DNA of 64,000 bases, taken from assembly GCA_903995115.1 (NCBI GenBank), contig LR877148.1, positions 746,501 through 810,500 on the forward strand, written 5' to 3'. Under the pieces are notes generated by a model that ran no database searches, was not told where the DNA came from, and was given only the letters and a program-made list of their open reading frames with translations. Of this stretch, positions 1 to 9,494 are shown one piece after another (position 1 is the stretch's first letter; each line of letters opens with the position of its first letter). Origin of the DNA: Angomonas deanei (Eukaryota > Euglenozoa > Kinetoplastea > Trypanosomatida > Trypanosomatidae). The position numbers and the translations under genes were made by a program.

Positions 1-1272
1 GTTCCCGCGGAAACATGCGTGATGGCTTATTACTGTACAGTGTACGGTTGCACCTCCCGCACGCCAACATCGGTGCACGCTTGCTTTAAAACTCTGATCT
101 CCGGATTGGATTGTCTGCCGGAGTTCGTGGTGAACCTTGTAAAGGAGCGGAGCGGCGCCCTGCACGAGGCATGCGAATTTGTGTCTGACCTCGGCGTAAT
201 GGTCACGAGCGATCTGGCGTTAGCGCTGTCGTTGGCAGTGTTGGGAAACAGCATGGACGTGCTCCCTCACGGAGATTGGGTCCCTACCGTCACACCGTTG
301 GTGCAGTTTCTGGAGGACGACCTCGTCCGGAGCATCCAACTTGCCTCCGGCTGTCTCAGCGCAAGACAGGAGATGGACGAGGCCACTTTCAAGTCGTTTA
401 TGGCGCTGATGGAGCTGCACTGCATGGTGCAGTACGACCCGACCGTTCTATCCCCCGCCCTCCTGACGCTGTGGCGCACCCTGTTTGACGCCATCTGCGG
501 AGGTGCCTTCGAGAGCGACGAGTCTTCCCTGTTTCATCAGCAGTGTGTGGCGGCACTTGAGTGTCTTGCCTCGCACAACCTCGACCTCTTCCTCCTCACC
601 ACCGTGAAGCCCCTCTACCAGAAGCGGAAGGCGTGGCGCTACAACTGGATCGTTTTCCTCTCCCGTTTCCTCCGGCACTACCCCGGGGAATCGTTCCGGT
701 GCAGCGGGTCGCTGATGGACTTCACAGTGCAGACCCTCGCCGCGCTGGAGGACAGCGCGAAGGAAGAGAAACAGACGTGTCTCTCTGCCGTGAATCAAAT
801 GCTGAAAAACGTGACGCACTACCTCCCCAACGTGTCCTTGCAAGTCCAGCGGCAACACTTGCTGGTGGGTCAAAAAGATGGGATGGTGAAGGTGTACAAC
901 CTCAAGAATGGCTCCATCGTCGATCAGTTCATGACCTACCGCAACATCCCCGTGCTGGCGGTCGCCTACAGCAGCAACCACGAGTCCTCCGATATCGCGG
1001 TGGTGCCGGAGACTGGCGACTCCCTGCAGCTGTGGGGAGCGCCACGGCAGGTCAACACGTTTGCCAACTTTTTCAGTGGACCCCAGAAAGTTTCCTTCGC
1101 ACTGAATCAGACGTTTGATCTCTCCCCGTTCAAGAGCACCGATAAGTCCGACCGGCAGCTGGGGCCAGCGGAGCGGGTGGCCCTCTATCGGTTCTGCTCG
1201 CTGCGTTGGCTGTCTCCGCAGTGTGTGGAGTTCACTTCTCCTTGGCACGTGAAGGCACAGTTCAGCTGGTAA
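1..1272 (+). CDS. C-terminal part of a large helical/WD-repeat protein, WDR7 (Rabconnectin-3 beta)-like; 5' end outside window
   Basis: The frame is open to the left edge, so this is the 3' part of a longer gene; the ATG at base 22 is probably internal. About the first 270 visible residues are alpha-helical repeat-like with no recognised motif. The end looks like WD-type blades: HLLVGQKDGMVKVYNLKNG, then a second strand set ending in SLQLWGA. Helical repeats followed by a C-terminal WD region are typical of WDR7/Rabconnectin-3 beta, which regulates V-ATPase assembly. That name is inferred from layout and a short stretch of resemblance; another HEAT/WD protein is possible. The next gene is a Pkr1-like V-ATPase assembly factor, which fits but proves nothing. 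Confidence 0.5.
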   Translation, partial: VPAETCVMAYYCTVYGCTSRTPTSVHACFKTLISGLDCLPEFVVNLVKERSGALHEACEFVSDLGVMVTSDLALALSLAVLGNSMDVLPHGDWVPTVTPLVQFLEDDLVRSIQLASGCLSARQEMDEATFKSFMALMELHCMVQYDPTVLSPALLTLWRTLFDAICGGAFESDESSLFHQQCVAALECLASHNLDLFLLTTVKPLYQKRKAWRYNWIVFLSRFLRHYPGESFRCSGSLMDFTVQTLAALEDSAKEEKQTCLSAVNQMLKNVTHYLPNVSLQVQRQHLLVGQKDGMVKVYNLKNGSIVDQFMTYRNIPVLAVAYSSNHESSDIAVVPETGDSLQLWGAPRQVNTFANFFSGPQKVSFALNQTFDLSPFKSTDKSDRQLGPAERVALYRFCSLRWLSPQCVEFTSPWHVKAQFSW

Positions 1273-1384
1273 GGATGACATAGTAAACCACTGCAATTCA
1301 CACATCATCTTATTTGAAATGATCTGTTGGGAACTTTTGTCTGATTTTACCGTTTGAAATGATCTAACGTATTGATTCTATTTC

Positions 1385-1405
1385 CCCCTACCCGATATTC
1401 TTTAG
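1385..1405 (+). promoter_or_regulatory. Probable spliced-leader acceptor for the Pkr1-like gene
   Basis: A pyrimidine-rich stretch (CCCCCTACCC then ATTCTTTAG) ends in AG at 1404-1405, about 25 bases before the start ATG at 1430. This is the standard kinetoplastid layout for trans-splicing. Similar tract-plus-AG arrangements occur before most plus-strand genes here. Confidence 0.5.
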
Positions 1406-1429
1406 CAAGATAAAAATAAAGCAAGAAGC

Positions 1430-1804
1430 ATGTCAGAAACCCAAGCCGACCACAAGGGCAGTGCGACGGAGCCGGAAGAGGAGCTTCCCTTCCTGGCTAG
1501 GGCGTTCAACTTCATTCTCACCCCGGGGTCCTCCCTCACGCCGGTGATGTGGATCATCTTTAACGTCATTATGTTAGGCTTGTTTTTTATTTGGTGCACG
1601 TTTGTGAAGGAAATGCCAGATAATATTCACGTGTGGGCGTTTGGGGTGTTAGGGCTCGGCCTGTGCATCTCGACGAACTGGATGATGAAGCTGGTGTTCA
1701 GCGCCGGCCTTGACTTCGGCTCCCAGCAAGAGAAGGAGAAGGAGGAAAAGGAGAAGGAAGGCAAGGGAGAAGGTAACGCTGCTGAAACCAAAAAAGATAA
1801 GTAA
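1430..1804 (+). CDS. Pkr1-like ER membrane protein (V-ATPase assembly factor family)
   Basis: A 124-residue protein with an acidic N-terminus, two adjacent membrane segments (about residues 41-61 and 66-85) and a Lys/Glu-rich tail ending in a KKDK-type ER-retrieval-like sequence. The sequence before the first span, FILTPGSSLTP, matches the ILTPGTSP-type signature of the Pkr1 family, and an NW pair follows the second span as in that family. Pkr1 acts in the ER in assembling the membrane sector of the vacuolar H+-ATPase. Length is typical of the family. The start is the first ATG after the pyrimidine tract. The assignment rests on one motif and topology. Confidence 0.65.
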   Translation: MSETQADHKGSATEPEEELPFLARAFNFILTPGSSLTPVMWIIFNVIMLGLFFIWCTFVKEMPDNIHVWAFGVLGLGLCISTNWMMKLVFSAGLDFGSQQEKEKEEKEKEGKGEGNAAETKKDK

Positions 1805-1978
1805 CGTGAACCGTGACGCGCGTGTTGGGCGACATTTAACGATAATATGATTATTAAGCACCGAAAGAGACAGACCGTTTCTGTACTTATTGTGTATTTT
1901 TTTGACTAGCAGTGTCATTTTATTTTTGAAAACTTTTACCCCTCCCTCAATTCTGAAACAATCAAGAAAGAAGAAAAA

Positions 1979-2851
1979 ATGATCCGTCGGTGCTTTTCAC
2001 TTCTTGCTAGCGCCACCGGTAGCGATGCAGACCGCACACTGCGCAGTATCAGCGGCCGTCTTAGTCCCAAGGGTGCCTCCCCCTCCCTGCTGCAAGCATT
2101 GGTGGAGGATGAGTTCCCCCTCTTTCACCCCTCTCAGGTAGGGGCCAGCACCATGAAGGAGGTCGTCCAGCAGCATCCGGAGCTGTTCCGGGTGAAACCG
2201 TTAGCCGACGGCGGGTGGGCGGTGTTCTCGGCCCTGGAAACTAGCCCGCCCGTCGCGGAGGACCGCACCCCCCAGCTGCAGAGGGATTACCAGAAGGTAC
2301 TTAAGTACTGCGAGGAGGCGGCGGAAGTTAAAAAAGGCGTCTTCATCCCACTGGAGTCCATCTTGTACCAGTGTGGCATAGAGAATAAAGAGATCGCAGA
2401 CTACCTCATGGAAACGGAGCGGGAGGGGTTAGAGGTCAAGTTGAGCTTAAATGTGAAATCCCGCCGTCACCTACGCGCGGCTATCCTGCTGGTGGACGGG
2501 GACGATCTGCCGATCAACGCCGTAACGGGTATGATGAATCAGCTCAATATTAACGCCGCCACCTCCGACTTGTACATTTTTCGCCAGTCCTATAGCAACC
2601 CCCTCACGAGGCAGGACGTGGTCGCCCCAGCCAACGTCCCCACCGCCTACCTGATTGAAAAGAAGGCACGGGAGCTACGCCTGACGACACCGGATCTGCT
2701 GAAGGATGTGGTGTACCTGTGCTCCTCCCGTAAGTTGAGAACCTACTCGGAGCGTGTGGGGCCACAGAATGTGTTCCCGGATGCCGACGTATACGTCTGC
2801 TCCCCTTCGCAGATTCGGGTGATACACGAAAAGAAATTGGTCCCAATCTAG
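1979..2851 (+). CDS. Unknown protein with probable mitochondrial leader
   Basis: 290 residues. The N-terminus (MIRRCFSLLASAT) is basic, hydroxylated and free of acidic residues, suggesting mitochondrial import. I recognise no family. A hydrophobic strand followed by VDGDDLPINAV (about residues 171-183) resembles the first strand of NYN/PIN-type nuclease domains, but the remaining acidic residues of such a site are not obvious, so I do not call it a nuclease. It is followed directly by the RNA-editing ligase gene, also with a leader. The ATG follows an A-rich 5' UTR. Confidence 0.7.
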   Translation: MIRRCFSLLASATGSDADRTLRSISGRLSPKGASPSLLQALVEDEFPLFHPSQVGASTMKEVVQQHPELFRVKPLADGGWAVFSALETSPPVAEDRTPQLQRDYQKVLKYCEEAAEVKKGVFIPLESILYQCGIENKEIADYLMETEREGLEVKLSLNVKSRRHLRAAILLVDGDDLPINAVTGMMNQLNINAATSDLYIFRQSYSNPLTRQDVVAPANVPTAYLIEKKARELRLTTPDLLKDVVYLCSSRKLRTYSERVGPQNVFPDADVYVCSPSQIRVIHEKKLVPI

Positions 2852-3028
2852 GAAAGGAGAGGGAAATATATAATCGCTGTTTTTCATGTTTGTTTTGTGA
2901 TGATATGCGTTCTTTTTCCGTTTTTTTGTTCTGTTCGTGTTCCCTAGGGAAAGAAGATAAAACGCCCCTGTCATTCCCCATTTCATAGGTACGACTCAGA
3001 AAAAAAAGAAGAAAAGAAAAAGCACAAG

Positions 3029-4318
3029 ATGTGGAGACTTGCCCGCCGGTGGTGTCTCCGTCCCTCCATCTCCCTACTTGTTAGTCAACGGCGCGCCTTC
3101 TCCTCTGGCGCCGGTGGGGAAGATATCTTTGAACGCTATCCTAGTATTGAGAACTCCACCCCCAAGCGGATTGAGGCGCTGCAGAGTAAAGGAATGGCAC
3201 TGGATGAGTGGATTGCGACGGAAAAGGTGCACGGGGCAAACTTTTCACTATACTCCATTGCAGGACAGTCTAATTTGCAGTTCGCCAAACGGAGTGGGAT
3301 GCTACCCCGCTCGGAGCACTTTTTCGGGTATCACCTTCTCATCCCCGAGCTCACGGAACGGATGGGGCGGTGCCGCGAGTTGCTGGCCCAGTCGCTGAAC
3401 GAGCAGCCCCACGTGGTGGTGGTCAATGGAGAGCTGTTTGGTGGCAAGTACGACCACCCGCAGGTACCAACACGACGGACAACGGTGTTGGTGGACGGCA
3501 AACAGCGGACCGCCGGCGCCGTGCAGACGGACGCCTTCCCACAGTACAGCCCCGACCTGCATTTTTATGCATTTGACATGCAGTACAAAATAGCCCCGTA
3601 TGCTCCCACTTTTACTAGGTTGACGTACGACGCCGCGCTTCGCATCTTTGAGCAGGTGCCAGGGCTGCTCTACGCCAAGCCCATCCTGCGGGGTCCACTG
3701 TACAAGATTTTAGCCTTTAACGTGGATAAGTTTCAGACCACCATTCCCGCCCAGCTGGGGCTGGGGAACTATCCGCTGCAGGACAACTGGGCGGAAGGCA
3801 TCGTGGTGCGCCACGCCCGGCGGGGGGAACCACTCTTTGACAAGACCCACAGCAAGGCGGAGACCCTCTTCAAAATCAAATCGACCGCCTTTCAGGAAAT
3901 CTCCACCGACCCCGCCGACGGCCCCAGGACAGATGTGCTGCAGTCCATCCGGCATCACGCCATGACGTCCCAGGGGGTGCAACTGCCAGCGATGGAGAGT
4001 GTCATCGGCGACCCACACCTACTGCAGGCGACGGAGCACTTGCTGCGGCACATTTGTCACGCACGGCTGACCAACACGCTTTCCAAGTTGGGGACGGAAC
4101 CGTTTGAGTCGGAGATGACCCCTGAAATACTGGCTGACGCCCTCCTGCGAGACGCCTTGACCGATTTTCTGAAGGAGGCGGACCTGGAGACGGTGAATGC
4201 GCCCATCACGATGCGGCGGGAGATGGTGCGATACGCGGCACTGTACTCGAGGAAATTTGTCATCGGGGAGTGGAGTAAGATCCTACAAAATGTGGAAGAA
4301 AAGTCTGCCGCGGGATGA
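3029..4318 (+). CDS. Mitochondrial RNA-editing RNA ligase (KREL/REL type)
   Basis: 429 residues with an Arg-rich mitochondrial leader (MWRLARRWCLRPS). All nucleotidyltransferase motifs are visible: motif I EKVHG with the adenylated Lys66, a KRSG element near residue 88, motif III GELFGGKYDHP (134-144), motif IIIa FYAFDM (179-184), motif IV EGIVVRH (256-262) and motif V FKIK (281-284). The GELFGGxY form and overall length (about 415-470 in trypanosomes) are typical of kinetoplastid REL1/REL2, which seal mRNA fragments during uridine insertion/deletion editing in the kinetoplast. The C-terminal ~140 residues would be the editosome-binding region. I cannot tell REL1 from REL2. Diplonemids also have related ligases, so this alone does not fix the phylum. 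Confidence 0.93.
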   Translation: MWRLARRWCLRPSISLLVSQRRAFSSGAGGEDIFERYPSIENSTPKRIEALQSKGMALDEWIATEKVHGANFSLYSIAGQSNLQFAKRSGMLPRSEHFFGYHLLIPELTERMGRCRELLAQSLNEQPHVVVVNGELFGGKYDHPQVPTRRTTVLVDGKQRTAGAVQTDAFPQYSPDLHFYAFDMQYKIAPYAPTFTRLTYDAALRIFEQVPGLLYAKPILRGPLYKILAFNVDKFQTTIPAQLGLGNYPLQDNWAEGIVVRHARRGEPLFDKTHSKAETLFKIKSTAFQEISTDPADGPRTDVLQSIRHHAMTSQGVQLPAMESVIGDPHLLQATEHLLRHICHARLTNTLSKLGTEPFESEMTPEILADALLRDALTDFLKEADLETVNAPITMRREMVRYAALYSRKFVIGEWSKILQNVEEKSAAG

Positions 4319-4546
4319 GGGAGGAATGGCTGTTGGGTTGCTTGTATAGTATTTAATGATAAACAGCTTAAGACGATAGTTTGTGACGCTGCAGTTTGTG
4401 GTGGTGGTTATGGTCGTGGACAAATGAATACCATCTCTCCCCTTCATTTTTGTTTTTTAAAAAAAGTTCTATTACAGTTGTTTCTTTAGAACGAAGAAAC
4501 GGTAAACAAAAAAAAAAAAATAGTAATAATAACACATCACAATAGG

Positions 4547-5401
4547 ATGCGCCCATTTAGAATTTCTATCCCCCGTGTGGCGTACCGTCTCACGCGGTGT
4601 GCCACCACCATCACCCCCCAAGTACCCCGTGAGGTAGCCCTGGCGAGGTGGAACACAAAGGAAGGCACCGCGGCTGGGGAGAAGGGTGGTCTGTTAGGAA
4701 AAGGAATGAACTTTGCCTCTAGCCTAGGGTTCGGTGCCACTGGGGGCGGCAGCAGTCGGAGCAGCATGAATGTTCAGACGAGTGCCGCCGATGTCAGCTG
4801 GGACCTCTGTGATCGAATGGACTACCTCGTACAGTATAGCGTCCCTTCCAACTGGCTCATGGCGGAGCAGGTGCGGGAGAACAACGTGACGATCCAGCTG
4901 ACCCCACCGCGGGTGGCAGGGGAAGAAGGGAAGGCGACGAGCCCTAGTGTACACGGGATATCGATTAGCTGCTTCGCTTACCGTCGGAAGGTGGTGGAGC
5001 CAAATTGTGAAAAACTACTGCACACCTTTTTACACCGCTTTAACGCCTCCGTGCGCAACTCGTTAGAAATCATCTCCGAGGCGTCGGTCCAGCCCACCAG
5101 TGCCGTCGTCCCTCCCACGGCAGCAGACCACACGTCCTCCTCAGAGGAGGAGGAGCGGCTGACCCACAAGCTAGCGCAACAGCTCCAGTGTGCGGTGGCG
5201 GAGATTACCTTCACCCCTGCGCCGGGTCAGCCCCTCGCCCACGGACTGTGTCGGGCCTTCTACAACTCGAATGGGAGGTATCACTATATTGTAGTCGTGG
5301 CCGTCCCCGACGATGAGTACGACACATCGCTGGATCTTATCATTCACGCGTTGCTGTCGGTCGTGGAGGGTCGCGTGGAGGCGGCGGCCAAAAGACTGTA
5401 A
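4547..5401 (+). CDS. Unknown protein, probable mitochondrial leader, PsbP/Mog1-like fold possible
   Basis: 284 residues. The N-terminus (MRPFRISIPRVAYRLTRCATT) is Arg-rich and lacks acidic residues, consistent with mitochondrial import. A Gly/Ser-rich linker (about 48-75) precedes a globular part beginning YLVQYSVPSNW and ending with a VVVAVPDDEYDTSLDLI strand-helix. The strand order with a YxVPxxW entry is reminiscent of the PsbP/Mog1 fold, but this is weak. A Ser/Glu-rich acidic insert lies at about 195-205. No catalytic motif is visible. Confidence 0.7.
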   Translation: MRPFRISIPRVAYRLTRCATTITPQVPREVALARWNTKEGTAAGEKGGLLGKGMNFASSLGFGATGGGSSRSSMNVQTSAADVSWDLCDRMDYLVQYSVPSNWLMAEQVRENNVTIQLTPPRVAGEEGKATSPSVHGISISCFAYRRKVVEPNCEKLLHTFLHRFNASVRNSLEIISEASVQPTSAVVPPTAADHTSSSEEEERLTHKLAQQLQCAVAEITFTPAPGQPLAHGLCRAFYNSNGRYHYIVVVAVPDDEYDTSLDLIIHALLSVVEGRVEAAAKRL

Positions 5402-5724
5402 AGCAAATATAAGGGAATAATACACCTCTTATACATTGATGTATATTGGAAAGAGATGACCTTCTCCTGGGTGTTCGACCTTTTGTATTTTGCCTTGCCT
5501 GTTTTACTTCTTATTTATAAAAAAAAAAATTAAATAAACGATTACTTCACATTTCTAAAAAAATCTGTATTGAAACTTTAAAAAAAAAAAAAACAGTCAA
5601 GATATTCGTTTTACAAACAAGAAAAAAAAACCCTCTGTAATACAATTATTTGATCACCTTACCTATTTCCCCACCCTTATTGTTGACGGCAGTATTACCA
5701 CTAGTATTCAAAAGGCAGTAGAAC
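5402..5724 (+). other. Intergenic spacer
   Basis: AT-rich spacer with several A runs of 9-13 bases and TTATTTATAA-type sequence. It probably holds the polyadenylation region of the gene before. A short C/T-rich stretch near 5655-5685, ahead of AG-containing sequence, is a candidate splice acceptor for the methyltransferase gene. No RNA gene or conserved frame seen. Confidence 0.6.
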
Positions 5725-7437
5725 ATGTCATGCGACGAGCAGAACAATGGCGAAGGCAGTCCTGCCGTCGCCCTGCGCGAACACAGCAATGAACACTTGT
5801 TGAAGATAGACACATGGGATACCTACTCCACCGTCGGGGCCATCAAGAAGCACCTCGCGAAGGAGCTACCGGCGGTGAAGGCACGGGTGGAGGCCGGTGA
5901 GTCGCTCTTTAAAGGACTAAAGCGAATGAACAAAAACCCCAAAACACCCTATTTGTTTATTGCTTTCGACTCCGAGGAGGATAGAAGTGCCGCCCTGGCG
6001 CTGCTGGAGACGGTCACCTACCGCAACAAGACGTGGAAGGAGAGCCCGGTGACGGAGAGGGACCTCACGCTCACCCACAAGGGGGCGGCGAAGCGACCAC
6101 GCGGGGAGGAGGAAGGCAGCAAGCTGACCCAGTACGAGAAGTACACCATGGAGGAGCAGCTGCAGAAGAAGGAGGCGCACTGCCTCTCCGTGATGCGGTC
6201 GATTGTGCCTCGTTCGTGTGGAAAGGATGCGTACCGTCAGCGCTTCCAAGGGGTGATCCCTAGCCCCAAGCTGGAGGGCTACCGCAATCATGTGAACCTC
6301 TCCTTTGGGGTTTCCTCGGAAGGGACGCCCACTGTGGGGTTCCAGACAGGAGCGCTGGTGGAGGGAGCTGCCACCATCGAGTCCGCCGTGGGAGAAAAGA
6401 ATATCGTCACGATGCATCCCATTGCGAAAGTGGTAGCGCAGACGGCGATGCAGGCGGTGGAGGCATTCCGTGCACCGGAGAAGGGCGGCCTCACCGTGTT
6501 TGATAAGGTGAGCGGGAGCGGCTTCTGGCGCCGACTACAGATACGGCACAACATAAAAGGAGAAGTATTAGTGGATTTGGAGTTGGATCAGACCTGCACC
6601 ACACCGGAGCGGTTCGCGGAGGTGAAGGAAACACTGAAGGAACTTTACACCTCCCCGGCGACGACGGCCGCGTTGTGCGCTGCCTTCGGGAAGGACACGG
6701 CGCAGGTGACCAGCCTGCAGTGTCACTGCCACACTGGTATTAGCTCCATGCCCCCCGACACCCCGCGTGAGGTGCTACACGGTTCCCCCGTGCTGGTAGA
6801 GTATCTCAGCGGCCTGCAGTACGAGCTCTCCCCCACCGCCTTCTTCCAGGTGAACACGGAGGGAATGGAGCAGCTGATGGAGCGGGTGCAGACCGCCGCG
6901 GAGCTAGGACCGTCCACCACCCTGCTAGACCTCTGCAGCGGTACTGGGACGATCGGCCTCACCCTCGCCAGGCACGTTGGCCGTGTCATTGGGATTGAAC
7001 TGGTGGAGGAGGCGGTCCTTAATGCCCGTCGTAATGCGGAAATGAATCACATCACAAACGCTCAATTTCATGTCGGTCGGGTGGAGAATGTGCTCCCGTC
7101 GGTGATACGAGGTCTGACGGCGGAGGAGAAGAAGGACATTGTCGCCATCCTCGACCCCCCGCGTGCTGGCGTCAACGGCACAGTACTCAAGTGGATCCGG
7201 GGGACACCGACGATTCGTAAAGTAGTGTACATTTCCTGTGAGCAGAAGGCACTGGAGCGGGACTGTCCGGCTTTTACCAAACCCCCCACGAAGGCGTACA
7301 GTGGACGGCCGTTCGAGGTGACCTCCGCCTTCGGGGTTGACCTCTTCCCTCATACCCACCATGTAGAAATGATTGCCGTACTGACGAGGAGGGAAGAGGC
7401 GAAGGAATCGGAGGAAGTGAAGGAAAGTGCGCCTTAA
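5725..7437 (+). CDS. tRNA (uracil-5-)-methyltransferase, TRMT2A/TrmA-RlmD family
   Basis: 570 residues. An RRM-like region (about 23-105, LLKIDTWDTYSTVGAIKKHL and YLFIAFDSEEDR) precedes the catalytic half, as in animal TRMT2A. The SAM site is LLDLCSGTGTIGL (about 399-411), followed by an IGIELV acidic loop. The catalytic region shows LDPPRAGV (D477-P479), and VVYISCE places the nucleophilic cysteine at C505, with a nearby ERDC. The family methylates C5 of uridine 54 in the tRNA T-loop using SAM. The C-terminus ends in a charged tail. TRMT2A versus TRMT2B cannot be settled, but the N-terminal RRM-like part and lack of a leader favour the cytosolic/nuclear type. Confidence 0.9.
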   Translation: MSCDEQNNGEGSPAVALREHSNEHLLKIDTWDTYSTVGAIKKHLAKELPAVKARVEAGESLFKGLKRMNKNPKTPYLFIAFDSEEDRSAALALLETVTYRNKTWKESPVTERDLTLTHKGAAKRPRGEEEGSKLTQYEKYTMEEQLQKKEAHCLSVMRSIVPRSCGKDAYRQRFQGVIPSPKLEGYRNHVNLSFGVSSEGTPTVGFQTGALVEGAATIESAVGEKNIVTMHPIAKVVAQTAMQAVEAFRAPEKGGLTVFDKVSGSGFWRRLQIRHNIKGEVLVDLELDQTCTTPERFAEVKETLKELYTSPATTAALCAAFGKDTAQVTSLQCHCHTGISSMPPDTPREVLHGSPVLVEYLSGLQYELSPTAFFQVNTEGMEQLMERVQTAAELGPSTTLLDLCSGTGTIGLTLARHVGRVIGIELVEEAVLNARRNAEMNHITNAQFHVGRVENVLPSVIRGLTAEEKKDIVAILDPPRAGVNGTVLKWIRGTPTIRKVVYISCEQKALERDCPAFTKPPTKAYSGRPFEVTSAFGVDLFPHTHHVEMIAVLTRREEAKESEEVKESAP

Positions 7438-7599
7438 AGAATCGTATTAAATAAATAAACCAGAAAAAAAAAAAAAAGATTGAAACATTTTTCTCTATTA
7501 AAAGCCATCGGACCCTAGGGCATACATATTATTCCCCTTCCCTTTTTTTTTTTTCGTTATCAGAATTTTTTAAACAAGGAGAAAAGAGAAAAACACACC

Positions 7600-8388
7600 A
7601 TGTCCGCGTGGTCCACTGGAAACATGGCGGCCAAGCTGAAGGAGATGAACACCAAGCCTGCCGCCCCTGCCACCCCACCCGCCAAGGTGCCTGAGGAGGC
7701 CCCCGCCGAGCAGCTTCCCGCCCCCGTCGAGAAGAAGCCCGTGGAGAAGAAGGCCACCCCCGCCCCCGCTCCCGCCGCCGCCGCCCCTGCCCCGGTTACC
7801 CCCGCCATCCCTGAGCCACAGTACGTCAAGCTGGGCTTCATGTTCATGACGGAGGACCTCGCCAGCCTGGTGGACGATAGCATCACCTTCGCTGGACAGG
7901 TGAAGCCGGCCACCCCTCCCGGTCCCGCCCCGGTCGCCCAGCCAGGACCCTCCCACCACCACGCTTACAACAATCCCACCCACTACCAGCCACGCCCCCA
8001 CAACCACCACAATGTGAACTACAACAATGCGAATGTGAGCCCCGCCCCCTACAACAACCGCCCCCACCAGCACCACCAGCATCAGGTGCAGCAGCGCTCC
8101 TACATCCCTGGCGGCGCACCGTACCCCGGCACCGGCGCCTACTCCGCCTTCCCTCTCAACCCCGAAACCGCCCCTTTCGCACCCTACGGGAACTACCCTC
8201 CCTACGGCGGTGCCCCACCTCCGCAGAAATCCTACGGCCGCCCGTACGTGCCGTACAACGGTGGTGGCCAGCCGTACAATGGCGGTGGTCAGCCGTACGG
8301 TGGTGGGTACCAGGGAGGATACCGCCTGCAGCAGAACACGCCGTACTACCCTAGTCACGGGGACTATCATCCACCACAGCAGCAGTAA
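7600..8388 (+). CDS. Low-complexity Pro/Ala then His/Asn/Tyr/Gly-rich protein
   Basis: 262 residues. The first 75 are Ala/Pro/Lys-rich with EKKPVEKK repeats. A short possible folded motif follows (about 74-107, YVKLGFMFMTEDLASLVDD). The rest is His/Asn/Tyr/Pro-rich with NGGGQPY and YGGG repeats near the end. The tail resembles the disordered regions of RNA-granule proteins, but there is no RNA-binding domain and I assign no function. Codon use is strongly C-ending (GCC, CCC, AAG), like uS17 and alpha-SNAP here, suggesting high expression. A longer antisense frame over the same DNA is a by-product of this bias. Confidence 0.8.
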   Translation: MSAWSTGNMAAKLKEMNTKPAAPATPPAKVPEEAPAEQLPAPVEKKPVEKKATPAPAPAAAAPAPVTPAIPEPQYVKLGFMFMTEDLASLVDDSITFAGQVKPATPPGPAPVAQPGPSHHHAYNNPTHYQPRPHNHHNVNYNNANVSPAPYNNRPHQHHQHQVQQRSYIPGGAPYPGTGAYSAFPLNPETAPFAPYGNYPPYGGAPPPQKSYGRPYVPYNGGGQPYNGGGQPYGGGYQGGYRLQQNTPYYPSHGDYHPPQQQ

Positions 8389-8583
8389 GGTGTAAAAAAA
8401 AAAAGGAACGCTGTCTTCGTTTTTTCTCTCCTTCTCTTTTTTAAAAAATATAAGTATGAAAAGAATAATAATATTAATGTCATAAGTCAATAATAAGAAA
8501 AGAAAACAGTTTCTTTTTTTGGGGGAAAGGTGACTTAGCCTGAGTACACTCTCAAAAACGAAATACAAAGCTCTTCTCTACAA

Positions 8584-8619
<36 letters not shown>

Positions 8620-8645
8620 AGAAAAAGAAAAAGAAATTTATCATC

Positions 8646-9494
8646 ATGTCATCCGGTGAGGCTCTCTTCAAGGAGGCAGAAAAGAAGTGCAACAAGACCT
8701 TCTTCAAGGACTACGAAGGCGCCATTGAACTCTTCACCAAGGCGGGCGCCCGCTTCAAGCTGGACAAGGACTTCCTCCGTGCCGGGGATGCCTACGCCCG
8801 GTCGGGGGAGTGTGCTGTGAAGTGCAAGGACAATGGTGCCGCCCAGCTCGCCTTCACCGACGCCGCCAACTGCTACAAGCGGGTCGACATGAAGAAGGCG
8901 AAGGAGATGCTCGAGGTGGCGGTACGGATGCAAATCGACAACAATCGGCTGGGGACGGCGGCCCGTCAGCTCAAGGAGTTCGGGGAGGCACTGGACGAGG
9001 AGGGCTCTAGCATGGAGGCCATCCCCTACTACGAGAAGGCCATGCAATACTTCAACGCCGAGGACCAGAAGGCACAGGCGCAGAACTGCATGATGGCGAT
9101 GGGGAAAATTTACGGCGAGAACGACGACTACGACAAGGCGCTCATGTACTATGAACGGGTGGCGAACAACATGGTGACCGGACCGCTCAAGTTTCAGGCG
9201 CAGGAGTACTTTGTCCGCTGCATGCTGTGTCGCTTCGCCCTCGTCACCAACGACAACCGGTTCGAGAAGAGCGAGGAGTGCCGGGAGGCGCTGGATCAGT
9301 ACCTGATGACGGACATTTACCTCAAGAACACCCGTGAGGAGGAGTTTCTCAAGTTGATTTTAGACGCCGTCGCGGACTGTGATGTGGATAAGTTTGAGCG
9401 TGGGGTGTCCCTCCTGCAGGATATTAAGAAGCTAGACGACTGGAAGACACACGTGCTGCTGCAGGTGAAGCACAACATGGAGAGCATCATGTAA
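8646..9494 (+). CDS. Alpha-SNAP (Sec17 homologue)
   Basis: 282 residues, the usual alpha-SNAP length (about 290). The start GEALFKEAEKK, the TPR-like helical hairpins (AGDAYARSGECAVK, AANCYKRVD, EAIPYYEKAMQYF, KALMYYERVANN) and the C-terminal DWKTHVLLQVK are hallmarks of the family. Alpha-SNAP binds assembled SNARE complexes and recruits the AAA ATPase NSF to disassemble them after membrane fusion. The C-terminal helix that stimulates NSF is present. Strong C-ending codon bias suggests high expression. Confidence 0.92.
   Translation: MSSGEALFKEAEKKCNKTFFKDYEGAIELFTKAGARFKLDKDFLRAGDAYARSGECAVKCKDNGAAQLAFTDAANCYKRVDMKKAKEMLEVAVRMQIDNNRLGTAARQLKEFGEALDEEGSSMEAIPYYEKAMQYFNAEDQKAQAQNCMMAMGKIYGENDDYDKALMYYERVANNMVTGPLKFQAQEYFVRCMLCRFALVTNDNRFEKSEECREALDQYLMTDIYLKNTREEEFLKLILDAVADCDVDKFERGVSLLQDIKKLDDWKTHVLLQVKHNMESIM

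Noticed and set aside
448-1308. Antisense 286-codon frame
   Set aside because: Shadow of the partial HEAT/WD gene; no recognised motif.
7570-8568. Antisense 332-codon frame over the low-complexity protein
   Set aside because: Composition is Gly/Val/Arg from reading C-ending codons backwards; no domain, and the sense strand has ribosomal-like codon bias and a clean start.
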